A stretch of DNA of 5,685 bases from Spirochaetota bacterium (GTDB lineage Bacteria; Spirochaetota; Spirochaetia; B11-G9). Both the position numbers and the translations under genes were made by a program. Below the pieces are notes generated by a model that was not told where the DNA came from, searched no databases, and saw nothing but the letters and a program-made list of their open reading frames with translations. This document shows positions 1 to 5,685 of the stretch, piece after piece. Where the stretch lies: NCBI GenBank assembly GCA_003641695.1, contig QNBL01000182.1, positions 1 to 5,685 of the forward strand, written 5' to 3'. Position 1 is the stretch's first letter. Each line of letters opens with the position of its first letter.

Positions 1-4
1 TAAT

Positions 5-877
5 ATGGCAGAAAAGAAAAGATTACAGACAGAAAGATCTCCCTATAACGATGAGAATGTTTTATCAATATATATGAAAGAGATAAACAAGATCCCTCTT
101 TTGTCACGGGAAGAGGAAAATAACTATGCACGAAGAGCTGCAGAAGGTGATCCGGAAGCCAGAGAAATGCTTGTAAAGGCAAATCTCAGGTTTGTTGTAA
201 ACGTTGCAAAGAAGTACCAGAATCAGGGCCTCCCTCTTTCCGACTTAATAAACGAGGGCAATATTGGTCTTATGAATGCTATTGAAAGATACGATGTAGA
301 TAAAGGGTATCACTTTATCTCATATGCAGTATGGTGGATCCGTCAGGCCATACTGAAAGCAATCTGTGAGAAATCAAGAATGATCCGGCTTCCGCTGAAC
401 AGGGCAAACGAACTGGTTCAAATTCAGAAAGCTGCGAAAAATCTTCAGAGTTTAAGGGGTGAGGATGTTGGTATAAGTGATATTGCCAGCGAAACCAACA
501 TGAAAGATGATCATGTAATGAACCTGCTTAATATCTCCAAGGATATTGTTTCCCTCGAAACTCCTGTGTACGCTGAAAAAGGAGCCAGTGAGCTTGGTGA
601 TTTCATACAGGACGATGAGTATAAGTCGCCTGATGAGATAGCTATAGAGAAATCACTTAAAGATGACATCAACTCAGTGTTAAGTACCCTTTCCGAAAAA
701 GAAGCCAGCATTATAGAGTACAGATACGGTCTTAATGGTCATTCTCCCATGTCTCTTAAAGATATTGGCGACAGATACAACCTGACTAAAGAAAGAATCC
801 GCCAAATAGAAAAAAAAGCGATTAAGAGACTCCAGCATCCATCCCGTAGTCAGTATCTTGAATCATATATAGCATAA
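5..877 (+). CDS. sigma-70 family RNA polymerase sigma factor (group 2, RpoD/RpoS-like)
   Basis: This 290-residue protein directs RNA polymerase core to promoters. Region 1.2 lies at about residues 17-50 and region 2 at about 55-125, with the core-binding segment DLINEGNIGLMNAIERYD at 80-97 and the melting/-10 segment around FISYAVWWIRQAI at 104-116. Region 3 covers about 131-205. Region 4 covers about 220-280, with a helix-turn-helix containing LTKERIRQIEKKA and ending in HPSRS. It lacks region 1.1 and the long insert between 1.2 and 2 of primary sigma factors such as E. coli RpoD, so its size fits a group 2 (RpoS-like) sigma. ECF and FliA types are excluded by region 1.2, region 3 and the RpoD-type region 2 and 4 motifs. 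The position equivalent to E. coli RpoD Thr440 is Leu117. The ATG is only four bases from the window edge, so its SD cannot be seen and an upstream start is possible. The gene ends in TAA TAA TAA (875-883). It could serve as the main vegetative sigma only if no larger RpoD exists elsewhere in the genome. Confidence 0.93.
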   Translation: MAEKKRLQTERSPYNDENVLSIYMKEINKIPLLSREEENNYARRAAEGDPEAREMLVKANLRFVVNVAKKYQNQGLPLSDLINEGNIGLMNAIERYDVDKGYHFISYAVWWIRQAILKAICEKSRMIRLPLNRANELVQIQKAAKNLQSLRGEDVGISDIASETNMKDDHVMNLLNISKDIVSLETPVYAEKGASELGDFIQDDEYKSPDEIAIEKSLKDDINSVLSTLSEKEASIIEYRYGLNGHSPMSLKDIGDRYNLTKERIRQIEKKAIKRLQHPSRSQYLESYIA

Positions 878-895
878 TAATAATTTAATCTTCTA

Positions 896-931
896 TTACG
901 CCTCACCTCTTCCATTGACATTGAGGCGTAA
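896..931. terminator. 10-bp inverted repeat after the sigma gene; weak terminator or operator
   Basis: The arms TTACGCCTCA (896-905) and TGAGGCGTAA (922-931) are perfect reverse complements around a 16-base loop (906-921). The repeat lies 12 bases after the last of the three stop codons, where a terminator for the sigma gene would be expected. The downstream stretch is AT-rich (AATACTTTATCTTATT) but has no uninterrupted T tract, so intrinsic termination would probably be weak. The loop contains the TTGACA -35 box of the downstream promoter, and the right arm lies in its spacer. An operator role, or a combined role, is therefore equally possible. The repeat is seen directly; its function is inferred. 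Confidence 0.5.
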
Positions 932-943
932 ATACTTTATCTT
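915..943 (+). promoter_or_regulatory. sigma-70 type promoter for ppdK
   Basis: A perfect TTGACA (915-920) is followed after exactly 17 bases by TATCTT (938-943), which matches the TATAAT consensus at four of six positions. Transcription would start near 950 and give a leader of about 30 bases that includes the GGAGGAA ribosome binding site. The placement directly upstream of PPDK, separated from the sigma gene by an inverted repeat, supports independent transcription of ppdK. The start point itself is inferred. Confidence 0.6.
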
Positions 944-965
944 ATTGTCTTAAAAGAAGATATGT

Positions 966-972
966 GGAGGAA
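966..972 (+). promoter_or_regulatory. ribosome binding site that decides the ppdK start
   Basis: GGAGGAA at 966-972 is a strong Shine-Dalgarno sequence. It lies on top of an in-frame GTG (964) and directly abuts an in-frame ATG (973), so neither of these can be served by it. The third in-frame start, ATG at 982, is nine bases downstream of the motif and gives an N-terminus (MANKLVYFFG) typical of PPDK. I therefore choose 982. Confidence 0.7.
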
Positions 973-981
973 ATGTATAGT

Positions 982-3648
982 ATGGCTAACAAGCTGGTTT
1001 ATTTTTTTGGGAACGGGAAGGCCGAGGGAAAGGCCGAAATGAAAGACCTTTTAGGCGGTAAGGGAGCAAATCTTGCCGAGATGACAAATCTGGGGGTTCC
1101 TGTTCCTCCCGGGTTTACAATCTCAACAGAAGTATGTAAATCATTTTACGAAAATAATAGAAATTATCCCGCTGAGCTGGAAGTACAGCTGCAGAATAAT
1201 TTGCAGAAACTCGAGAAGTTGATGAAAAAGAGACTCGGCGATGCTTCTGACCCCCTTTTGGTTTCTGTACGTTCAGGAGCTGCAGTTTCCATGCCTGGTA
1301 TGATGGATACGATTCTGAACCTTGGAATGAACGACAAGGCGGTTACAGGACTTGCTCAGGAAACTGGAAATGAGAGATTCGCATGGGATGCTTACAGAAG
1401 ATTCATCCAGATGTTTGGAAACGTAGCGATGGGACTGGATCTCAATGTTTTTGAAGATATCCTTGCCGATCTGAAGAAAAAGAAAAAGGTTGATTTGGAT
1501 ACAGAACTTGATGCCGAAGATCTTAAAAAGCTCGTTGACCTTTACAAAAAAGCCTACAAGGCTAAACTTAAAAAAGCATTTCCCCAGGATCCCCTTGAAC
1601 AGCTTCATGCTGCAATTGATGCGGTATTCGGATCATGGAACAATGAGAAAGCCATTAAGTACAGAAAACTTAACGATATTACCGGCCTGCTGGGAACTGC
1701 TGTTAACGTCCAGTCAATGGTATTCGGTAATTTCGGTAATGATTCCGGTACAGGTGTATGTTTTTCAAGAGACCCCTCTACAGGGAAGAAAGTGTTTTAC
1801 GGGGAGTTTCTCATGAACGCCCAGGGGGAAGATGTTGTAGCAGGTATCAGAACTCCTCAGACCATTACAGCTCTGAAAAAGAAGAATCCGGAGGCTTACA
1901 AACAGCTTGTAGATATCAAAGACAGACTTGAAAATCATTACAGGGATATGCAGGATATGGAATTTACCATTCAGCAGAAGACCCTGTATATTCTTCAAAC
2001 CAGAAACGGTAAGAGAACAGGGCCTGCTGCGTTGAAAATTGCTGTCGATATGGTTAAAGAGAAAATGATCTCCAAAGAAGAAGCAGTTTTTCGGGTAACG
2101 CCAGATCAGCTTGATCAACTCTTTCACCCAATGATTAATCCGAAAGTAAAGAAAACTCTTGGAGCGATTGCAAAGGGACTCAATGCATCTCCAGGTGCAG
2201 CTACCGGTCAGATTGTTTTTACAGCTGATGAAGCGGAAGAATGGGTTAAAGAAGGGAAAAGAGTGCTGCTTGTAAGAAAAGAAACTTCCCCTGAAGATAT
2301 TGGCGGAATGGATGCTGCCGAAGGTATCCTTACATCAACCGGAGGCATGACAAGCCATGCTGCGGTAGTTGCCCGCGGTATGGGAACTCCCTGTGTAGCA
2401 GGTTGTAAGGAAGTTGTTGTCTCCGGTAAATCCATGAAGGTTGGGAACAAGAAATACAAAGAGGGTGATTACATCACCATTGACGGTACCACCGGAGAGG
2501 TATTCGAAGGTGAAGTGGAACTCAAAAATCCTGTAGTAACCAAGGATCTTGCCACCTTTCTTGGATGGGCCGACGAGATCAGGCATAAGGCAAAACGCGA
2601 CGGCATAAAGGGCAAAGGATTTTTTGTGAGAACCAACGCCGATCAGCCGGCGGATGCAAAGGTCGCACGTGATTTCGGTGCAGAAGGAATAGGGTTGTGC
2701 CGGACCGAACATATGTTCTTTGATTCAGGGAAACTTGAAATCTTTCAGGAAATGATTGTAGCAGAAGATCTTGATGCACGGAGGAAAGCTCTTAAGAAAC
2801 TTCTTCCCCTTCAGAAAAAAGACTTCAAGGGAATCTTTAAAGCAATGAACGGACTTCCTGTTACCGTGAGACTTCTTGATCCTCCGCTCCACGAATTTAT
2901 TCCCAAGACTAATGCGGAAGTTAAAGAGCTTGCTGCAAAACTTGGAATTAAACCCGGCGATCTAAAGAAAAAGGCTGAAAGCCTTCATGAACTTAACCCG
3001 ATGCTGGGACATAGAGGATGCCGTCTTGGTATAACATATCCTGAGATATACGATATGCAGGTCGAAGCTATAATGAGTGCTGCCTGTGAAGTCGCAAAAG
3101 CAAAGGTTAAGGTAGAGCCCGAGATAATGATTCCTCTCGTAGGAACAAAAAGGGAGCTTGAGATCTTAAGGGCAAATGCAGAGAAAGTGATCAAGGATGT
3201 TTTCAAGAAGAAAGGCATGAAGGTTAAGTACAAGATTGGTACAATGATCGAAATCCCGAGAGCTGCTCTTACCGCAGATCAGGTAGCTCAGGAAGCTGAC
3301 TTCTTCTCATTCGGAACAAACGATCTTACACAGATGACCTTTGGGTATTCAAGGGATGATATAGGAAGTTTTGTCGGGGATTATCTTGACCAGAATGTTC
3401 TGGAGAAAGATCCTTTCCAGACCCTTGATACAGTTGGTGTAGGACAACTTATTGAAACAGCAGTTTCCAAGGGCCGCTCGGTAAACGAGGGGATGAAGAT
3501 GGGAATCTGTGGTGAGCACGGCGGAGATCCTGACTCAATCCGGTTCTGTTATAAAACCGGGCTGAATTATGTTTCCTGTTCTCCTTACAGGGTGCCGATA
3601 GCACGTTTGGCAGCAGCACAGTCTGTTCTCGAAGCTTCCGGGAAATAA
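982..3648 (+). CDS. ppdK: pyruvate, phosphate dikinase
   Basis: This cytoplasmic enzyme interconverts pyruvate + ATP + Pi and PEP + AMP + PPi. In anaerobes it often runs in the glycolytic direction, saving ATP by using PPi, and can also support gluconeogenesis. From the ATG at 982 the protein has 888 residues, usual for the family. The N-terminal nucleotide-binding domain begins with VYFFG and GGKGANLAEM (25-34) and continues to about residue 340 (LYILQTRNGKRT). The swivelling phosphohistidine domain (about 400-510) contains GGMTSHAAVVARG with catalytic His459 (codon 2356-2358). The C-terminal PEP/pyruvate TIM barrel (about 530-888) shows GLCRTEHMFF (572-581), LGHRGCRLG, GTMIEIPRAAL (753-763), SFGTNDLTQ (776-784) and GICGEHGG with catalytic Cys843. 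All key motifs are intact and I see no frameshift. The Glu-Arg-Thr-rich barrel and full N-terminal domain separate it from PEP synthase and PTS enzyme I. It has its own promoter upstream and a strong terminator downstream, so it is probably monocistronic. A longer reading from GTG 964 would add six residues. Confidence 0.97.
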   Translation: MANKLVYFFGNGKAEGKAEMKDLLGGKGANLAEMTNLGVPVPPGFTISTEVCKSFYENNRNYPAELEVQLQNNLQKLEKLMKKRLGDASDPLLVSVRSGAAVSMPGMMDTILNLGMNDKAVTGLAQETGNERFAWDAYRRFIQMFGNVAMGLDLNVFEDILADLKKKKKVDLDTELDAEDLKKLVDLYKKAYKAKLKKAFPQDPLEQLHAAIDAVFGSWNNEKAIKYRKLNDITGLLGTAVNVQSMVFGNFGNDSGTGVCFSRDPSTGKKVFYGEFLMNAQGEDVVAGIRTPQTITALKKKNPEAYKQLVDIKDRLENHYRDMQDMEFTIQQKTLYILQTRNGKRTGPAALKIAVDMVKEKMISKEEAVFRVTPDQLDQLFHPMINPKVKKTLGAIAKGLNASPGAATGQIVFTADEAEEWVKEGKRVLLVRKETSPEDIGGMDAAEGILTSTGGMTSHAAVVARGMGTPCVAGCKEVVVSGKSMKVGNKKYKEGDYITIDGTTGEVFEGEVELKNPVVTKDLATFLGWADEIRHKAKRDGIKGKGFFVRTNADQPADAKVARDFGAEGIGLCRTEHMFFDSGKLEIFQEMIVAEDLDARRKALKKLLPLQKKDFKGIFKAMNGLPVTVRLLDPPLHEFIPKTNAEVKELAAKLGIKPGDLKKKAESLHELNPMLGHRGCRLGITYPEIYDMQVEAIMSAACEVAKAKVKVEPEIMIPLVGTKRELEILRANAEKVIKDVFKKKGMKVKYKIGTMIEIPRAALTADQVAQEADFFSFGTNDLTQMTFGYSRDDIGSFVGDYLDQNVLEKDPFQTLDTVGVGQLIETAVSKGRSVNEGMKMGICGEHGGDPDSIRFCYKTGLNYVSCSPYRVPIARLAAAQSVLEASGK

Positions 3649-3672
3649 AGAAAATAGAAGATAATTGATAGT

Positions 3673-3702
3673 AAGCTGCCCGGTTCTGCCGGGCAGCTTT
3701 TT
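3673..3702 (+). terminator. strong intrinsic terminator of ppdK
   Basis: AAGCTGCCCGG (3673-3683) pairs perfectly with CCGGGCAGCTT (3689-3699) around a five-base TTCTG loop, giving an 11-bp, largely GC stem. The T run 3698-3702 follows the GC part directly. It lies 24 bases after the ppdK stop. It ends only 16 bases before the next start codon, so it should strongly reduce transcription from ppdK into the ABC-F gene. Confidence 0.92.
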
Positions 3703-3718
3703 AATCTGAGGTGAAAAG

Positions 3719-5353
3719 ATGATTAGTGCGAGTAATGTAACGCTTACCTTCGGTGAGCGTGTTCTGTTTAAAGATGTAAATATCAAGTTTACAGCCGGAA
3801 ACTGTTATGGTGTAATTGGTGCCAACGGTGCAGGGAAATCGACCTTTCTTAAGGTTCTCTCGGGTGAGCTGGAGCAGGATTCAGGAGAGGTTTTTATCAC
3901 TCCTGGAGAACGGCTTGCGGTACTGAGACAGGATCATTTTGCTTTCGATGAGCATACCGTTATGCACACGGTAATAATGGGCTATAAGAAACTCTACGAT
4001 GTCATGGTTGAACGGGAAACGATCTACTCAAAAGAGGACTTTTCCGAAGAGGACGGTATCAGAGCGGCGGAACTGGAAGGGGAATTTTCCGATCTTAACG
4101 GATGGGAGGCTGAATCCGAAGCAGCTCAAATTCTTGACGGGTTGGGGATCCCGACCGGGCTTCATGAAAAGAGGATGAATGAGCTGGAAGGGGGGCAGAA
4201 AATCAGAGTGCTGCTGGCCCAGGCTCTGTTTGGCAATCCGGATATACTGCTTCTTGATGAGCCGACCAACAACCTTGATCTGGAATCCATTGCCTGGCTG
4301 GAGGAGTTTCTCTACAAGTTTCAGAATACTGTTATCGTTGTTTCCCATGACCGTCACTTTCTTAACAAGGTGTGTACACATATCGCGGATATAGACTTCG
4401 GCAAGATACAGCTATTTGTCGGTAACTACGATTTCTGGTATATGGCAAGTCAGCTGGCAAATAAACAGCGCAGAGATGATAAAAAAAAGCGGGAGGAGAA
4501 GATTGCAGAACTCAAGTCCTTTATACAGCGCTTTAGTGCAAATGCTGCCAAGTCCAAGCAGGCTACAAGCAGAAAAAAGCTTATAGACAAGCTTACCATA
4601 GATGATATCAAACCTTCTTCAAGAAGATTTCCTTACGTAAGCTTCAAACCGGAGCGGGAATGCGGTAAGAATATTCTGGAGATAAAAGATCTGGGCTACT
4701 CCTTTGAAGGAGAGCAGCTTTTGAATAACTTTAACCTTACGGTTAACAAAGGGGACAAGATAGCCTTCGTCGGTCCTTTTCATGCATCAAAGACAGCTTT
4801 GTTTCAGATTATAGCAGGGGAAATTAGCGATTATGAGGGAAGTTATGAATGGGGTGTGACCATATCTCCATCTTACTATCCCAAGGACAATTCCAGGTAT
4901 TTTGACAACGATTATAATCTTACAGAATGGCTCAGCCAGTATTCAAAAGATGATGACGAAGCTTATGTCAGAGGATTTCTGGGACGGATGCTTTTCTCCG
5001 GAGAAGAGGGGCTGAAGAAGGTAAAGGTCCTTTCCGGAGGGGAACGGGTACGTTGCATGCTTTCGAAGATAATGCAGGAGGGGGGTAATGTATTAATATT
5101 TGACGAACCGACAAACCACCTTGATCTTGAGTCGATAACTTCATTGAATAACGGATTGATTGACTTCCCGGAGGTTATTCTGCTTACCAGTCATGATCAT
5201 CAGTTTGTAGATTCCATTGCAAACAGGATAATTGAGTTTACGCCTACCGGTATTATTGACAGGTATATGAAGTTTGACGAATATCTGGCCAGTGAAGAGG
5301 TCAAAGCTGTAAGGGACAGAATGTACGTGCACCATACAAGACTGACTATCTAA
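3719..5353 (+). CDS. ybiT: ABC-F family ATPase, YbiT type (ribosome-associated)
   Basis: The 544-residue protein has two ABC ATPase domains and no membrane segment, which defines the ABC-F class. Characterised members bind the ribosomal E site and modulate translation or protect it from antibiotics. Domain 1 shows GANGAGKST (34-42), Q-loop Gln71, an arm insertion at about 85-130, signature LEGGQ (156-160), Walker B ILLLDEP (176-182) and switch SHD (209-211). A lysine/arginine-rich linker with FSANAAKSKQATSR (about 240-310) joins the domains. Domain 2 shows signature LSGGE (438-442), Walker B VLIFDEP (458-464) and SHD (491-493), but its P-loop reads GPFHASKT (352-359) and lacks two of the usual glycines. 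LRQDHFAF, VIMG, the linker motif and LGRMLFS match E. coli YbiT as I remember it, so I place it in that clade rather than among EttA, Uup or the antibiotic-resistance ABC-Fs. The SD GAGGTG (3708-3713) lies five bases before ATG. The gene follows a strong terminator closely and has no clear promoter of its own. The precise cellular role is not known from sequence. Confidence 0.95.
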   Translation: MISASNVTLTFGERVLFKDVNIKFTAGNCYGVIGANGAGKSTFLKVLSGELEQDSGEVFITPGERLAVLRQDHFAFDEHTVMHTVIMGYKKLYDVMVERETIYSKEDFSEEDGIRAAELEGEFSDLNGWEAESEAAQILDGLGIPTGLHEKRMNELEGGQKIRVLLAQALFGNPDILLLDEPTNNLDLESIAWLEEFLYKFQNTVIVVSHDRHFLNKVCTHIADIDFGKIQLFVGNYDFWYMASQLANKQRRDDKKKREEKIAELKSFIQRFSANAAKSKQATSRKKLIDKLTIDDIKPSSRRFPYVSFKPERECGKNILEIKDLGYSFEGEQLLNNFNLTVNKGDKIAFVGPFHASKTALFQIIAGEISDYEGSYEWGVTISPSYYPKDNSRYFDNDYNLTEWLSQYSKDDDEAYVRGFLGRMLFSGEEGLKKVKVLSGGERVRCMLSKIMQEGGNVLIFDEPTNHLDLESITSLNNGLIDFPEVILLTSHDHQFVDSIANRIIEFTPTGIIDRYMKFDEYLASEEVKAVRDRMYVHHTRLTI

Positions 5354-5370
5354 TACTTTTTAACTTTTTT

Positions 5371-5433
5371 AACCGGCGGGTTTTATGTTATAATCCGGAT
5401 GTGCACAATAGAATCCAGCCGGTTTTGTTTTTT
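5371..5433 (+). terminator. possible long-loop terminator after the ABC-F gene, overlapping the next gene
   Basis: AACCGGC (5371-5377) is perfectly complementary to GCCGGTT (5418-5424), which is followed by a T-rich run (TTGTTTTTT, 5425-5433). The stem is seven bp but the loop is 40 bases, so folding is uncertain. A smaller hairpin, AACC-GGCG-GGTT (5371-5382) with TTTT at 5381-5384, is an alternative weak terminator. Either would end the ABC-F transcript. The longer one reaches into the signal-peptide codons of the downstream gene. Confidence 0.3.
5386..5394 (+). promoter_or_regulatory. extended -10 promoter for the exported-protein gene
   Basis: TGTTATAAT at 5386-5394 is a perfect TATAAT preceded by the TGn element of extended -10 promoters. 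No good -35 box is present: with a 17-base spacer the hexamer is TTTTTA (5366-5371), although extended -10 promoters can work without one. The upstream stretch 5355-5372 is T-rich, with two near-identical ACTTTTT(T)AA units. Transcription should start near 5400-5402, at the GTG of the next gene, with the palindrome ATCCGGAT (5393-5400) in between. Confidence 0.6.
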
Positions 5434-5685
5434 ATACTATGTATAGCTGCTATCCTGGTTCAGCTGTCTGCTCAGGAAAACTCCGGTTTTGAAGCAAGAT
5501 ACCCTACCGGCGGGAGAATTACAGCAGCCGTTTATAACGGAGTTATCAAAAATCTTTATGTTTTATCAGCAGACAGATATCTCTATACTCTTGACAGGGA
5601 AGGTAACTTTCTTCACCGCACCTGGCTGATTAACAAACCGACAGCTTCACTATCTGAAGGATATGACCGAACTTTATATTGCGGA
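5401..5685 (+). CDS. exported protein with a probable beta-propeller-like ectodomain, 5' part only
   Basis: This frame stays open from GTG 5401 to the window edge (95 codons); its 3' end lies outside. The N-terminus is a classic Sec signal peptide: Arg4 in the n-region, hydrophobic core VLFFILCIAAILVQL (8-22), and a probable signal peptidase I site after Ala24 (LSA|QE). There is no lipobox cysteine at the right place, so a lipoprotein is unlikely. The mature part has short strand-turn patterns (LYVLSADRYLYTLDREGNFL, about 50-69), resembling a blade of a PQQ-like or WD/NHL-type beta-propeller, but one repeat cannot assign a family. The protein therefore probably acts in the periplasm or at the cell surface. 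No Shine-Dalgarno sequence precedes GTG 5401. The next in-frame candidate, TTG 5425, also lacks one and would remove the charged n-region. No ATG, GTG or TTG lies in frame in the upstream gap. The gene is preceded by an extended -10 promoter only six bases away. Confidence 0.75.
   Translation, partial: MHNRIQPVLFFILCIAAILVQLSAQENSGFEARYPTGGRITAAVYNGVIKNLYVLSADRYLYTLDREGNFLHRTWLINKPTASLSEGYDRTLYCG

Noticed and set aside
810..817. Run of eight A at the end of the sigma gene as a slippery frameshift site.
   Set aside because: The run encodes Lys codons in the conserved IEKKA helix, the heptamer is not in the slippery frame, and the frame continues normally to a family-typical C-terminus.
1002..1008. 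T7 run near the ppdK start as a phase-variation tract.
   Set aside because: It is explained by the conserved Tyr-Phe-Phe-Gly codons of the PPDK N-terminus and is too short to be strong evidence for slippage.
962..1042. A 26-codon frame starting ATG TGG AGG that overlaps the ppdK start in another frame, like a regulatory upstream ORF.
   Set aside because: It has only a weak AAGAAG before it, its ATG overlaps the true ribosome binding site region, and its predicted peptide has no leader-like pattern. It is best read as a chance frame over ppdK.
1273..2779. Several antisense open frames of 66-125 codons opposite ppdK.
   Set aside because: They lie opposite strongly conserved PPDK sequence and encode low-complexity, Cys/Phe/Leu/Ser-rich products without recognisable domains. 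No ribosome binding sites or promoters were apparent for them.
982..3648. Lysine-rich stretch (DLKKKKK and following KKAYKAKLKK) in PPDK as a foreign insertion.
   Set aside because: The family has a variable charged helical segment at this place, followed by the conserved FPQDP motif, and the reading frame and length are normal.
3665..3712. TTGATA (3665-3670) and TTTAAT (3700-3705) as a promoter for the ABC-F gene.
   Set aside because: The spacing is 29 bases, far from 16-18, and the terminator stem lies between them. A start from TTTAAT alone would begin inside the ABC-F ribosome binding site.
5..5353. Sigma factor, PPDK and ABC-F ATPase as one new functional system or stress operon.
   Set aside because: Each gene is a well-known standalone family, the gaps contain a promoter and a strong terminator, and nothing in the sequences links the functions beyond adjacency.

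Overview
The window reads as ordinary bacterial chromosome with four genes, all on the + strand: a sigma-70 family sigma factor, pyruvate phosphate dikinase (PPDK), a YbiT-type ABC-F ATPase, and the first 95 codons of an exported protein that runs off the right edge. Base composition is moderate and slightly AT-rich, and arginine is often encoded by AGA/AGG. The compact sigma factor, the glycolytic/gluconeogenic PPDK and the style of the last protein (signal peptide followed by propeller-like Tyr/Leu/Gly/Asp-rich repeats) fit a free-living anaerobic spirochaete (Spirochaetota). This is an inference from protein style remembered from that group, held with moderate confidence; a Clostridia-like or other anaerobe is not excluded.

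Layout. Positions 5-877 encode a 290-residue sigma factor that keeps regions 1.2 to 4.2 but lacks region 1.1, and ends in three consecutive TAA codons. The 104-base gap that follows holds a perfect 10-bp inverted repeat. The loop of that repeat contains a consensus TTGACA -35 box, part of a good promoter for the next gene. Positions 982-3648 encode PPDK (888 residues from the preferred ATG), complete with its catalytic His and Cys. A strong intrinsic terminator (3673-3702) closes it. Only 16 bases later an SD and ATG begin the ABC-F gene (3719-5353, 544 residues), which has two ATPase domains; the second has a degenerate P-loop. A short AT-rich gap then carries a perfect extended -10 box (TGTTATAAT), whose expected transcription start falls on the GTG of the last gene (5401 onward), suggesting a leaderless mRNA.

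How the genes relate. They do not look like a pathway operon. The sigma factor acts in transcription, PPDK in pyruvate/PEP interconversion and pyrophosphate use, the ABC-F protein on ribosomes, and the last gene outside the cytoplasm. Each gap carries its own promoter or terminator signal, so they are probably separately controlled units, with possible readthrough from PPDK into the ABC-F gene.

I found no mobile element, CRISPR array, tRNA, rRNA or defence cassette, and no evidence for a new multi-gene system. The points worth a second look are regulatory (a dyad around the PPDK -35 box, the leaderless start, and an ABC-F gene without a visible promoter) and biochemical (the degenerate second P-loop of the ABC-F protein and a changed -10-reading residue in the sigma factor).
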